This document shows positions 36,301 to 43,460 of a DNA stretch of 64,000 bases, one piece after another (the stretch's first letter is position 1; each line of letters starts with the position of its first letter). This DNA comes from Capnocytophaga granulosa ATCC 51502 (GTDB lineage Bacteria; Bacteroidota; Bacteroidia; Flavobacteriales; Flavobacteriaceae). The notes beneath the pieces are model-generated. The model did no database searches. It was not told the DNA's origin and saw only the letters and a program-made list of their open reading frames with translations. The position numbers were made by a program, and so were the translations under genes. The stretch lies in assembly GCF_000411115.1 (NCBI RefSeq), contig NZ_KE150253.1:372001-436000 (forward strand), written 5' to 3'.

Positions 36301-36694
36301 CTTAGGGTATTACTTTACCTTAGAGCCATTTATATCAGGCTATTATGCGGTGAAGGAGCCAGAGAAAGCCCGCAAGCTATTCCTTGAAGTAGCCAAGAAA
36401 TACCAAGAGAAGATTGAGTATTATCTTACTTTCTCAGAAATCAACTTTATCAGGCTTTCTGATGAGATAGCTTATGATCTAAGGCGCTATCAGGCACTGC
36501 TCATTCCTATTATGGAGGATGAGGCTTTCTATAAGAAGGAATCGGCTACCTATAAGAAGTATATCAACCGCTTGAAGGAATTGGGCAGGTCTTATGGTTT
36601 TGCTACCGATGAAGAGGAAGCCTCAGAGCAGCCCAAGGAGGAAGTACCACAAGCCGCCACTTCTGCTTCGGATACAGCTACTCAAGCAAAGTAG
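33392..36694 (+). CDS. GT117 family (DUF2723) membrane glycosyltransferase
   Basis: This 1100-residue integral membrane protein opens with a hydrophobic helix and SVEPTVSFWDCGEYIATSAKL then GHPPGAPFFQMVGAFF, the DUF2723 signature that resembles the catalytic loop of protein O-mannosyltransferases (GT-C fold). About 10-12 membrane segments occupy residues 10-330 and 540-660; a large soluble region follows with FSIGDNDTFGMWYMQEVE and FNDRYTA-like elements, then helical repeats. It probably transfers sugar from a lipid donor to exported proteins, fitting the O-glycosylation known in Bacteroidota (inference). The C-terminus is Ala/Glu/Thr-rich and low in complexity. Confidence 0.85.
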   Translation: MNLQKDFHKYNLIIGWGVFFIALLTYGLSVEPTVSFWDCGEYIATSAKLEVGHPPGAPFFQMVGAFFASFSPSPEKTALFVNFISVFSSAFTILFLYFIIVNFAKKIALAQKETLSNGQVIALYGSGVVGALAYTFSDSFWFNATEAEVYAMAMLFMSAMFWLGLKWTDNLDSPRGDKWLLLIALVVGLSFGVHFMALLTIPAIGMLYFFQSHFKKNVRNFILANVISISILLLIFKLILPYTLALFGHTEVYFVNQLGLPFNSGTIFTGVWIIGAFAFTLWKAQKHQKRLLQTATLCLLFVFVGFSSWLMIPIRANAGTVINENSPTDARLLLAYYNLEQYQKTYLFKGPMYSDSFAIPEGYIDEKPKYERDYKTHKYIIVNNYKDALDAPHPDHIGLLPRMWSGEHAANYMSLTSPLKYRISPEYIGNEKVEQLSRQLQAVLYAGDYEQYAQLLRRYQGVFIVEKPSFWDNLSFMFSYQFNYMYLRYLLWNFVGRQDDIQGKISNNHGNWISGISFIDEWHTGYPQDHLPSDALNNRGRNTYFFLPLLLGLVGLFFQFTSSKRQWWVVFVLFLFTGLALKVYLNERPFEPRERDYALVGSFFTFAIWIGMGVYALYSLLEEKISFKGMAPAVVSLCLLVVPARMLAENWDDHDRSNRYTARALGKSYLDSVSKDNGAMIFSIGDNDTFGMWYMQEVEHYRTDVRVINTSLLGTDWYIDQMKHKAYTSEPIPSQLVHRQYAYGVRDVIYFDQRTDKIWPIADFMAWVGSDDPKTKKVVDRNGEAPDLVYASYPTNRIRIPVNKENVLKSGIVKPEDADKIVDYIDIKLPSVGMGKNRLLMLDILANNDWKRPIYFTGGSYSDEEYIWMRDYLQLDGMAYKLVPIKTPIDKDNPYDMGRIDADLMYKIVKSFDWGNMDDPNIYHDPETRRNSIVFRGNLARLTETLLAEDKQDKAKDVIDIATTRIPVGNLGYYFTLEPFISGYYAVKEPEKARKLFLEVAKKYQEKIEYYLTFSEINFIRLSDEIAYDLRRYQALLIPIMEDEAFYKKESATYKKYINRLKELGRSYGFATDEEEASEQPKEEVPQAATSASDTATQAK

Positions 36695-36751
36695 TAAGTC
36701 GAGAGAAATAAGATTTTAAACAAAAGAGGCTTCTATTCAAAAAATAATTAG

Positions 36752-36759
36752 TACCTTTG
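36752..36759 (+). promoter_or_regulatory. -7 box of tRNA-Gly
   Basis: TACCTTTG, 15 bases before the tRNA 5' end. Confidence 0.6.
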
Positions 36760-36774
36760 CAGCGTAAAAGGTAA

Positions 36775-36847
36775 GCGAAAATAGCTCAGTTGGTAGAGCG
36801 CAACCTTCCCAAGGTTGAGGTCGCGGGTTCGAGACCCGTTTTTCGCT
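36775..36847 (+). tRNA. tRNA-Gly (anticodon CCC)
   Basis: Acceptor stem GCGAAAA with TTTTCGC and discriminator T; D arm AGCTCAGTTGGTAGAGC; anticodon arm CAACC-TTCCCAA-GGTTG with anticodon CCC; T arm GCGGGTTCGAGACCCGT. A T-run follows directly. Confidence 0.95.
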
Positions 36848-36849
36848 CT

Positions 36850-36891
36850 TTTTTAATTGTCAATTATCAATTGTAAATTGTTAATTATCAA
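36850..36891. repeat. TTAATTGTCAATT-type short-repeat tract
   Basis: Alternating TTAATTGT, CAATTATC and AAATTGTTAATT units, a repeat type also seen at 2180-2202 and 45062-45124. Confidence 0.6.
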
Positions 36892-36987
36892 ATGGATGCT
36901 CTAAAGAATATCACCCCTAAGACACACCCTTATCCTTTAAGCAGTACTCATAAGAGATACGAGGGGATATTCTTTTTTAATAATACA

Positions 36988-37027
36988 ATAGCTATATTTT
37001 TCGTCTGAAAGATATAGCTGTTTTTTC
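36988..37027 (+). terminator. hairpin with T-run before carB (terminator or attenuator)
   Basis: AGCTATAT..TTTC pairs with GAAA.GATATAGCT over a 4-base loop and is followed by GTTTTTTC, only ~20 bases before the carB ATG. A 38-codon open frame (36892-37008) ends inside the hairpin. An attenuator for carB is possible but unproven. The rest of 36892-37045 shows nothing further. Confidence 0.5.
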
Positions 37028-37045
37028 ATAAAAAGCACTTAACAA

Positions 37046-39898
37046 ATGCCAAAAAGAAACGACCTACATTGTGTTCTGCTTATAGGGTCAGGACCTATTA
37101 TCATCGGGCAAGCCTGTGAGTTTGACTACTCAGGCTCGCAATCGTTGCGCTCCTTGCGCGAAGACGGTATCAAAACCGTACTGATCAACTCCAACCCTGC
37201 TACGATTATGACCGACCCTTCCATGGCGGATGTGGTCTATCTCAAACCCCTTACCACTAAATCATTGGTGGAAATCCTCAAGGCTCACCCCGAAATAGAT
37301 GCCGTTCTGCCTACTATGGGCGGACAGACTGCCCTTAACCTCTGTATAGAGGCAGACGAAAAAGGAATCTGGAAGGACTTCGGAGTGGAAATCATTGGGG
37401 TGGATATTGATGCGATCCAAATCACCGAAGACCGTGAGAAATTCCGCGTGTTACTTGACGAGATAGGAATCCCAATGGCGCCTTCAGAAACGGCAATGTC
37501 CTTCCTCAAGGGGAAAGAAATTGCCCAACGCTTTGGTTTTCCGCTCGTAATACGTCCGTCCTTTACCTTGGGCGGTACGGGTGCCTCTATCGTCTATAAG
37601 AAAGAGGACTTTGACATGCTCCTTAATCGCGGTTTGGAAGCGTCCCCTATCCATGAGGTGCTTATTGATAAGGCACTTTTGGGCTGGAAGGAATACGAAC
37701 TGGAACTGCTGCGCGATAGGAATGACAATGTAGCTATTATCTGTACCATAGAAAACATGGATCCGATGGGTATCCATACGGGTGACTCTATCACGGTAGC
37801 TCCTGCGATGACCCTTTCCGATCGCACTTTCCAGCGTATGCGTGATATGGCTATCAAGATGATGCGCAGCATAGGTGATTTTGCAGGTGGTTGCAACGTA
37901 CAGTTTGCCGTATCTCCCGATGAGAAAGAAGATATCATCGCTATTGAAATCAATCCACGTGTATCGCGTTCGTCCGCCTTGGCGTCTAAGGCTACAGGTT
38001 ATCCTATTGCTAAGATAGCGACCAAATTGGCTATTGGCTATCATTTGGACGAATTGCAAAACCAAATCACCAAATCCACTTCTGCTTTCTTTGAGCCTAC
38101 GTTGGACTATGTGATTGTGAAGATACCACGATGGAACTTTGATAAGTTTGAAGGCTCTGACCGTACTATTGGCCTACAAATGAAGTCAGTAGGGGAGGTC
38201 ATGGGTATAGGACGTTCGTTCCAAGAGGCCTTACAGAAAGCTACCCAATCGCTCGAAATCAAGCGTAATGGTTTGGGAGCCGATGGCAAAGGAGAGAAGA
38301 ACTACGAACAAATCATTGAAAAACTTACTTACCCTAGCTGGGATAGGGTATTTGTGATATACGATGCAGTACAGATGGGTATTCCGCTGAGCCGTATTCA
38401 TGAAATCACCAAGATAGATATGTGGTTCCTCAAACAATACGAGGAGCTCTGTGCCCTTGAGAAAGAAATATCGCGCTACAAAATAGATACCCTACCTAAA
38501 GAACTCCTTTTTGAAGCCAAGCAAAAAGGCTTTGCCGACCGACAAATCGCCTATATGCTTGGTTGCTGGGAGAGTGAGGTACATAAGAAACGTGAGGAGC
38601 TGAATATACGCCGCGTATTCAAATTGGTTGATACTTGTGCAGCCGAGTTCAAGGCGCAAACTCCTTACTATTATTCTACCTTCGAGGCGCCTATCCGCAC
38701 TGCTGACGGCAAGGAATACGTAGCCAATGATAGTGTGGTTACTGACCGCAAGAAGGTGGTCGTACTTGGTTCAGGGCCTAACCGTATAGGGCAAGGGATT
38801 GAGTTTGACTACTGCTGCGTACATGGGGTATTGGCAGCGGAAGAATGTGGTTATGAGACCATTATGATCAACTGTAACCCAGAGACGGTATCTACAGACT
38901 TTGATACCGCTGACAAGCTCTATTTTGAGCCTGTGTTCTGGGAGTATATCTACGATATTATCCAGCATGAGAAGCCTGAAGGGGTCATCGTACAGCTCGG
39001 TGGACAAACCGCATTGAAATTGGCCGAGAAATTGGACAAATATGGTATCAAAATCATAGGTACCAGCTTCCAATCCTTGGATTTGGCAGAGGACAGAGGA
39101 AGTTTCTCTACCTTGTTGAAAGAGAACAACATTCCTTACCCACGCTTTGGTGTAGCTGAAACGGCTGATGAGGCACTGAAGCTCTCAGACGAATTAGACT
39201 TTCCGCTATTGGTGCGTCCTTCCTATGTATTGGGCGGGCAGGGTATGAAGATTGTTATCAACAAGGAAGAGCTGGAAGCCCATGTGGTAGATCTTTTGCG
39301 TAAGATACCTAATAACAAGCTCCTACTTGATCACTATTTGGACGGCGCCATAGAAGCCGAAGCCGATGCGATATGTGATGGCGAGAATGTGTATATCATT
39401 GGTATCATGGAGCATATAGAGCCTTGTGGTATCCACTCAGGCGATAGTAACGCGACCTTACCGCCGTTCAACTTGGGTGAGTTTGTGATCCAACAGATCA
39501 AAGACCACACCCAGAAGATAGCCTTGGCACTCAACACTGTAGGGCTTATCAATGTACAGTTTGCCGTAAAAGACGATGTAGTGTATATCATAGAGGCCAA
39601 TCCACGTGCTTCGCGTACGGTACCGTTTATCTCCAAGGCCTATAAGGAGCCGTATGTGAATTATGCCACTAAGATCATGTTGGGCGAGAAGAAGCTCTCT
39701 GACTTCCATTTTCACCCACACTTGGAGGGCTTTGCTATCAAGCAACCTGTGTTCTCGTTCAACAAATTCCCGAATGTAGATAAGAAGCTCGGCCCAGAGA
39801 TGAAATCCACTGGTGAAAGCATTTTGTTTATAGATAGCCTTAAAGATGATGCTTTCTATGATATTTATACAAGGAGGAAGATGTACTTGAGTAAATAG
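37046..39898 (+). CDS. carB: carbamoyl-phosphate synthase large subunit
   Basis: This 950-residue CarB makes carbamoyl phosphate from bicarbonate, ATP and glutamine-derived ammonia for pyrimidine and arginine synthesis. Both halves are present: each begins with a nucleotide-binding segment (VLLIGSGPIIIGQACEFDYSG, and VVVLGSGPNRIGQGIEFDYC near residue 571) and has an ATP-grasp core (RPSFTLGGTGAS, RPSYVLGGQGMK). It ends right after the second ATP-grasp domain (DIYTRRKMYLSK), lacking the ~120-residue C-terminal allosteric MGS-like domain of the E. coli enzyme. I believe this short form is common in flavobacteria. carA is not adjacent. Confidence 0.96.
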   Translation: MPKRNDLHCVLLIGSGPIIIGQACEFDYSGSQSLRSLREDGIKTVLINSNPATIMTDPSMADVVYLKPLTTKSLVEILKAHPEIDAVLPTMGGQTALNLCIEADEKGIWKDFGVEIIGVDIDAIQITEDREKFRVLLDEIGIPMAPSETAMSFLKGKEIAQRFGFPLVIRPSFTLGGTGASIVYKKEDFDMLLNRGLEASPIHEVLIDKALLGWKEYELELLRDRNDNVAIICTIENMDPMGIHTGDSITVAPAMTLSDRTFQRMRDMAIKMMRSIGDFAGGCNVQFAVSPDEKEDIIAIEINPRVSRSSALASKATGYPIAKIATKLAIGYHLDELQNQITKSTSAFFEPTLDYVIVKIPRWNFDKFEGSDRTIGLQMKSVGEVMGIGRSFQEALQKATQSLEIKRNGLGADGKGEKNYEQIIEKLTYPSWDRVFVIYDAVQMGIPLSRIHEITKIDMWFLKQYEELCALEKEISRYKIDTLPKELLFEAKQKGFADRQIAYMLGCWESEVHKKREELNIRRVFKLVDTCAAEFKAQTPYYYSTFEAPIRTADGKEYVANDSVVTDRKKVVVLGSGPNRIGQGIEFDYCCVHGVLAAEECGYETIMINCNPETVSTDFDTADKLYFEPVFWEYIYDIIQHEKPEGVIVQLGGQTALKLAEKLDKYGIKIIGTSFQSLDLAEDRGSFSTLLKENNIPYPRFGVAETADEALKLSDELDFPLLVRPSYVLGGQGMKIVINKEELEAHVVDLLRKIPNNKLLLDHYLDGAIEAEADAICDGENVYIIGIMEHIEPCGIHSGDSNATLPPFNLGEFVIQQIKDHTQKIALALNTVGLINVQFAVKDDVVYIIEANPRASRTVPFISKAYKEPYVNYATKIMLGEKKLSDFHFHPHLEGFAIKQPVFSFNKFPNVDKKLGPEMKSTGESILFIDSLKDDAFYDIYTRRKMYLSK

Positions 39899-39920
39899 TC
39901 GCAAGGCTTACATATTGATA

Positions 39921-39963
39921 AAAATACTTTGCTAAAATCTTGACTTTGGCAAAGTATTTTTTG
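39921..39963 (+). terminator. rho-independent terminator of carB
   Basis: AAAATACTTTGC at 39921-39932 pairs perfectly with 39949-39960, followed by more T residues. Its 3' side merges with the promoter of the next transcript. Confidence 0.8.
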
Positions 39964-39971
39964 TATATTTG
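39964..39971 (+). promoter_or_regulatory. -7 box of the ncRNA/reverse transcriptase unit
   Basis: TATATTTG fits TAnnTTTG, with TTG at 39940-39942 (21-base spacer). Predicted transcription starts near 39978, leaving a ~400-nt leader before the RT start codon. Confidence 0.65.
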
Positions 39972-40008
39972 CGGAGGGATTTAGAATATGATTTGAAGAT
40001 GTAAAAAT

Positions 40009-40365
40009 AAGAGTAGTGAAATAGCCGAACTATGTGTTTCTTGGTTAGGAGAAATCCTATAGCCTTATATGAAAAACTATAAGGGAAATGTCATTTCATA
40101 GGGACAAATCTCGAGAGAAATAATTCTACTTTGAGCAAGTCCAGCTAAGATTAATATCTTAAGCATAAGAAGGATAACTTTCATAATGTTAGGTTTAGTA
40201 CGAATGTGCAAATATAGCATTAATATTTTTCTACCCAAATAGAAGACGGAGTGATATATTGATCGATTTTAATTGGTTAGTATATCGTATTAGCATACAT
40301 GGTTCTATGAAGATAGTGTTATCTTCTTAAAAAGCACGGCTCCGCATTTGGATTTCACTACTCTT
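40009..40365 (+). ncRNA. structured non-coding RNA of the reverse transcriptase system (predicted)
   Basis: The ~357-nt leader is closed by a perfect 14-bp long-range helix: 40009-40022 (AAGAGTAGTGAAAT) with 40352-40365. Inside lie at least six hairpins: TAGGA-GAAA-TCCTA (40046-40059, GNRA loop), CCTTATA/TATAAGG (40063-40084), GGAC..CTC/GAG..GTCC (40102-40142), TAAGAT/ATCTTA (40146-40161), GATATA/TATATC (40253-40286) and GAAGATA/TATCTTC (40309-40326, loop GTGT). There is no convincing ORF. Several defence RTs (DRT types) carry a template ncRNA in this position; whether this RNA is a template is inference. Confidence 0.65.
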
Positions 40366-40379
40366 TTTATAAAGAAAGT

Positions 40380-41933
40380 ATGAAAAAAGCGAAGAAAGAT
40401 TGGTTTAAGTTAAAAAAATATCCTCATATAGGAAGACCTATTTCTATTAAAGATAAAAAAAGGGTAATGTCTTATATACTTAGTCCTAAGAATATAGCTA
40501 AACATTCATTCTTGCCTTTTATTCATAAAACATCATTAGTTCGTAAGTTTCGAAAGGAATATGATAAGGAAGGAAATCCTATAAAGGGGGAAGGGACTAA
40601 TAAAATACAAAGAGTAAAAGGTCAGAAAAAAAGAGAACTTTTCTATGCAAGCCATTTAGATTCTCTTATTTTTAGCTATTATTCGCATCAATTGTCTGAT
40701 AAATATGAGCAACTTATAAAGAAATATAAATTAAATGATGTTGTTTGTGCTTATAGGAGTATCCCAATTGATGAAAAGAACCCTAATAGCTCTAATAAAT
40801 CTAATATCGAGATAGCAAATGATGTTTTTGATTTAATAAAGAAATATCCTAAGGATTTTTTCTATGTGATAGCTTTTGATATTACTAGTTTTTTTGATAA
40901 CTTGGATCATAAAATATTAAGAGAGAAATGGGAAAAGATTCTTTCTGTGGAAAGATTACCTATGGATCATTTTAATGTATATAAAAATATTACGCGTTTC
41001 AGTTATGTAGATTTAGTGGATATTTTTAGTTTTTTTCAAGATAAAATTCTCACTCAAAAAATAGCAGCTAACGGGATACAGCAGCCAGTTAAAAGAAAGA
41101 AGATTAGTAGGATAAAATTCTTAAGGAATCAAAATGCAATAGCTTTCTGTGAAAAAAAAGAGTTTCTTGAGGTTAAGCATAAATTAGTTCATCCTTTTAA
41201 AACTATTAAAAAAGGGGATCAGATTATACCAAGAACATTTGGGATTCCACAAGGTTCTCCCATTAGTGCTACTTTAGCAAATATCTATTTAGTAGATTTT
41301 GATAAGGATATTAATAGTTACATACAAAAAATAGGAGGACATTATAAAAGATATTCAGATGATATTATTGTTGTTTGTCCTAATGAATACAGAGAAGAGG
41401 TTTGTCATTTTGTAATGGAAGAGATTACAAAGTATAAATTAGAGATACAGAGAGCAAAAACTCAAGTATTTGAATTTAAGAGAGAGAAAGATAAATTGAC
41501 ATCCGCACAAGTTTTTGAGAATACTATTAATAGGAATAAGAATCTAACTTATTTAGGTTTTGAATTTGATGGAGAAAATATAAGATTAAAAAAATCAAGT
41601 CTTTCAGGATATTATAGAAAAATGAAAAGACACATAAGTAGGGCAAAATCTTATTCTTATAAGTATGAAGAACCGATTTTTAAAAGGCGGATTTTAAAAA
41701 AATTCTCTTATAAAGGGGCTAAAAGAAATAGGAAAGTAGTATGGAATGAGGTAGAAAAAAGACTGTATAAATATGATACATATAATTATGGGAACTATAT
41801 AACTTATGCAAAGAAGGCTATAAGTAGGATGACTAATAATAAGATTAGTAATCAAATAAAAAAGCACTGGAAAAATATCAATAAATTACTTAAAAATTGC
41901 CACAAACCTGCTTTAAAGAGAGTTCTTCACTAA
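40380..41933 (+). CDS. defence-type reverse transcriptase (DRT/UG group, UG2/UG28-like)
   Basis: This 517-residue stand-alone RT has motif A (FDITSFFDNLDH, Asp167), the QGSP motif (GIPQGSPISATLANIYLVDFD, 288-294) and the catalytic YSDD (325-328). The N-terminus (YPHIGRPI, SPKNIAKHSFLPFIHK, YASHLDSLIFSYY) resembles, from memory, the unknown-group RTs of DRT antiviral systems. I see no retron marks (NAxxH, VTG) and no maturase or endonuclease domain. The last ~110 residues are very basic and probably bind RNA. The gene is far richer in A+T than carB upstream. It starts 15 bases after the ncRNA closing helix, as expected for an RNA-guided RT unit. The exact DRT class is not certain. Confidence 0.85.
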   Translation: MKKAKKDWFKLKKYPHIGRPISIKDKKRVMSYILSPKNIAKHSFLPFIHKTSLVRKFRKEYDKEGNPIKGEGTNKIQRVKGQKKRELFYASHLDSLIFSYYSHQLSDKYEQLIKKYKLNDVVCAYRSIPIDEKNPNSSNKSNIEIANDVFDLIKKYPKDFFYVIAFDITSFFDNLDHKILREKWEKILSVERLPMDHFNVYKNITRFSYVDLVDIFSFFQDKILTQKIAANGIQQPVKRKKISRIKFLRNQNAIAFCEKKEFLEVKHKLVHPFKTIKKGDQIIPRTFGIPQGSPISATLANIYLVDFDKDINSYIQKIGGHYKRYSDDIIVVCPNEYREEVCHFVMEEITKYKLEIQRAKTQVFEFKREKDKLTSAQVFENTINRNKNLTYLGFEFDGENIRLKKSSLSGYYRKMKRHISRAKSYSYKYEEPIFKRRILKKFSYKGAKRNRKVVWNEVEKRLYKYDTYNYGNYITYAKKAISRMTNNKISNQIKKHWKNINKLLKNCHKPALKRVLH

Positions 41934-41947
41934 GAATATTATATTTT

Positions 41948-42016
41948 GGACTTTCTAAAGCCGCAGGAACTGATGATCCTGAAGTGATGAATGATCTATA
42001 TTGGAATCTGGATTAA
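41948..42016 (+). pseudogene. 3' remnant of an unknown gene after the RT
   Basis: The frame GLSKAAGTDDPEVMNDLYWNLD ending in TAA at 42014 reads as a genuine protein tail but has no start; upstream it dissolves into RT DNA. It suggests that the RT unit was inserted into, or replaced, an older gene. Confidence 0.4.
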
Positions 42017-42030
42017 ACTAATTACCTACT

Positions 42031-42264
42031 ATGAACTACCTTCACCTAACAGGTTATAAAACCTTTAAAAACATACAGTTAGATCTCTCTCCTATCAATA
42101 TCCTTATTGGGGCTAATGGGAGTGGGAAGAGTAATTTTATATCGTTTTTTGAGTTGCTCAATAGGCTGTATAACCGTAGCCTAAGGGAATATATTGCGCT
42201 GAAAGGGGGAGAGGATAAGATGCTTTTCCGAGGAAAGAGAGACCAAGCAACTAACAATGTATAA
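42031..42264 (+). pseudogene. truncated AAA (SMC/RecF-like) ATPase, N-terminus only
   Basis: Seventy-seven residues open with MNYLHLTGYKTFKNIQLDLS and the Walker A GANGSGKSN (about 28-36), the start of a large ATPase of the OLD/RecF type that is usually 350 residues or longer. No Walker B or ABC signature follows, because the frame stops at 42262. A second small fragment begins at 42257. Confidence 0.75.
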
Positions 42265-42340
42265 GGGTGATGAGCTTATTTTTGCAGGAATGAGCAAAGG
42301 GAGCCTTACCCAAAACCTTATTCGCTATTTAAAACAATAA
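42257..42340 (+). pseudogene. 27-residue remnant of unknown gene
   Basis: MYKGDELIFAGMSKGSLTQN... reads as a protein C-terminus fused by deletion to the ATPase stub. The family is not recognised. Confidence 0.3.
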
Positions 42341-42352
42341 AAACCTATTCTT

Positions 42353-42463
42353 ATGATAAAACCCATTCTATTCATCACACTTATACTCTTAGCCTTATGG
42401 CTTACGGGCTGCTGGGGGTATAGGGAAAAACCACTTATAGGGGATTGTCTTTTTGGTTTTTAA
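42353..42463 (+). pseudogene. truncated lipoprotein gene (signal peptide stub)
   Basis: The 36-codon frame has a clear lipoprotein signal (LILLALWLTGC, then WGYREKPLIG) and then stops, so it is a stub of a former lipoprotein. Confidence 0.4.
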
Positions 42464-42466
42464 TTG

Positions 42467-42474
42467 TATATTTG
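42467..42474 (+). promoter_or_regulatory. -7 box ahead of the slipin gene
   Basis: TATATTTG; the next well-supported start (42735) is 260 bases further, so the leader is long. In between, 42445-42753 is an open frame (102 codons) that I do not recognise and would not call with confidence. Confidence 0.45.
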
Positions 42475-42734
42475 CAGAGGAAAACAAACCGCCACTTATT
42501 ATATACATCGTCTTCCTATCAAAATAAGGTATTGCGGACAACAAAAGGGGAAGATGACTCCAAAAAAATCATTTATTTATTTGGGAAGAAAGATAAGACA
42601 GAGCTACGGCTCACTCTAAGGAGCGTTTGCAAGGCTGAGGATACCGCCTTTCGCTCTTTGAAAGGCTCAATCAAGCTTTCCCGCTCATTAGAGGTCTTCT
42701 CTTTCTTATTTTACGAATCATCAATTGTATCTAT

Positions 42735-43439
42735 ATGTTTTATAAAGAATTAGAGGTAGCGCCAGGTTGTGTAGGGCTACTATTTAAGAAGAATATTTTT
42801 CAGAGGGAACTACCTGCGGGCATCTATAAGTTTAGTCCGTGGGAGAAAGTATATATCATATCTCTATCACAGAAGCTCAGAAGTGTAAGGGTCGTCAATC
42901 AGGAGGTACTCACGGCTGATAATATTGCTTTGCGCTTTTCGTTTTACTTGCTTTACAAATTGGACAATGCCAAGCTATTCACCGATAATTTTGGTGTAGA
43001 AGAGAGTAATTTTTCGGTAGCTGAACAACAAATAGCAGCGGCCGCACAAGTGCTGCTACGCCAGAAGATATCAGCCTTTACCAGTGAAAAGCTAAACGAA
43101 TGCCGAAATGATATTACTGACTTCAAAGAAGCCGATTTTTGCCATGAAGTAGGCGCTTTGGGACTCAAGATCATAAAAGCACAGCTGATAGATATTACTT
43201 TCCCTAAGAGTGTGCAAGATCTTTTCTCACGTGTTTTGGAAAGCAAAATACGTGCTACTTCCGAACTTGAAAATGCACGTACCGCCGTGGCTACCGCCAG
43301 AGCACTCAAGAATGCTTCGGAACTGATGAAAGGCGATGAGAATATCAAGTTTTTCCAATATTTAGAGACGATCACCAAGATAGCCGACAAGGGCAAACAT
43401 ACCTTTGTAATAGGGGAAGTGCCCATGAAGAAAGTATAG
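42735..43439 (+). CDS. slipin / SPFH (band 7) domain protein
   Basis: This 234-residue SPFH-domain protein has KELEVAPGCVGLLFKKN at the start, QKLRSVRVVNQEVLTADNIALRFSFYLLYKL in the middle (the SPFH core) and a C-terminal helical region (ENARTAVATARALKNASELM) that forms the usual coiled coil. SPFH proteins assemble rings at membranes. Unlike standard slipins it lacks an N-terminal membrane hairpin, so it may be soluble or recruited by partners. The GH6 gene follows 21 bases later. Confidence 0.82.
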   Translation: MFYKELEVAPGCVGLLFKKNIFQRELPAGIYKFSPWEKVYIISLSQKLRSVRVVNQEVLTADNIALRFSFYLLYKLDNAKLFTDNFGVEESNFSVAEQQIAAAAQVLLRQKISAFTSEKLNECRNDITDFKEADFCHEVGALGLKIIKAQLIDITFPKSVQDLFSRVLESKIRATSELENARTAVATARALKNASELMKGDENIKFFQYLETITKIADKGKHTFVIGEVPMKKV

Positions 43440-43460
43440 AAGCCTATAAATTTAAAAACT

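Noticed and set aside
36892..37008. A small leader-peptide gene before carB
   Set aside because: There is no ribosome-binding context and no run of regulatory codons; it may just be chance.
40009..41933. A retron
   Set aside because: The leader position and end repeats fit, but the RT lacks the NAxxH and VTG motifs and no effector gene follows.
42445..42753. A 102-codon open frame before the slipin gene
   Set aside because: It starts upstream of a -7 box, overlaps the slipin start, has no recognisable domain, and its Ser/Lys-rich composition suggests chance; kept only as a note.
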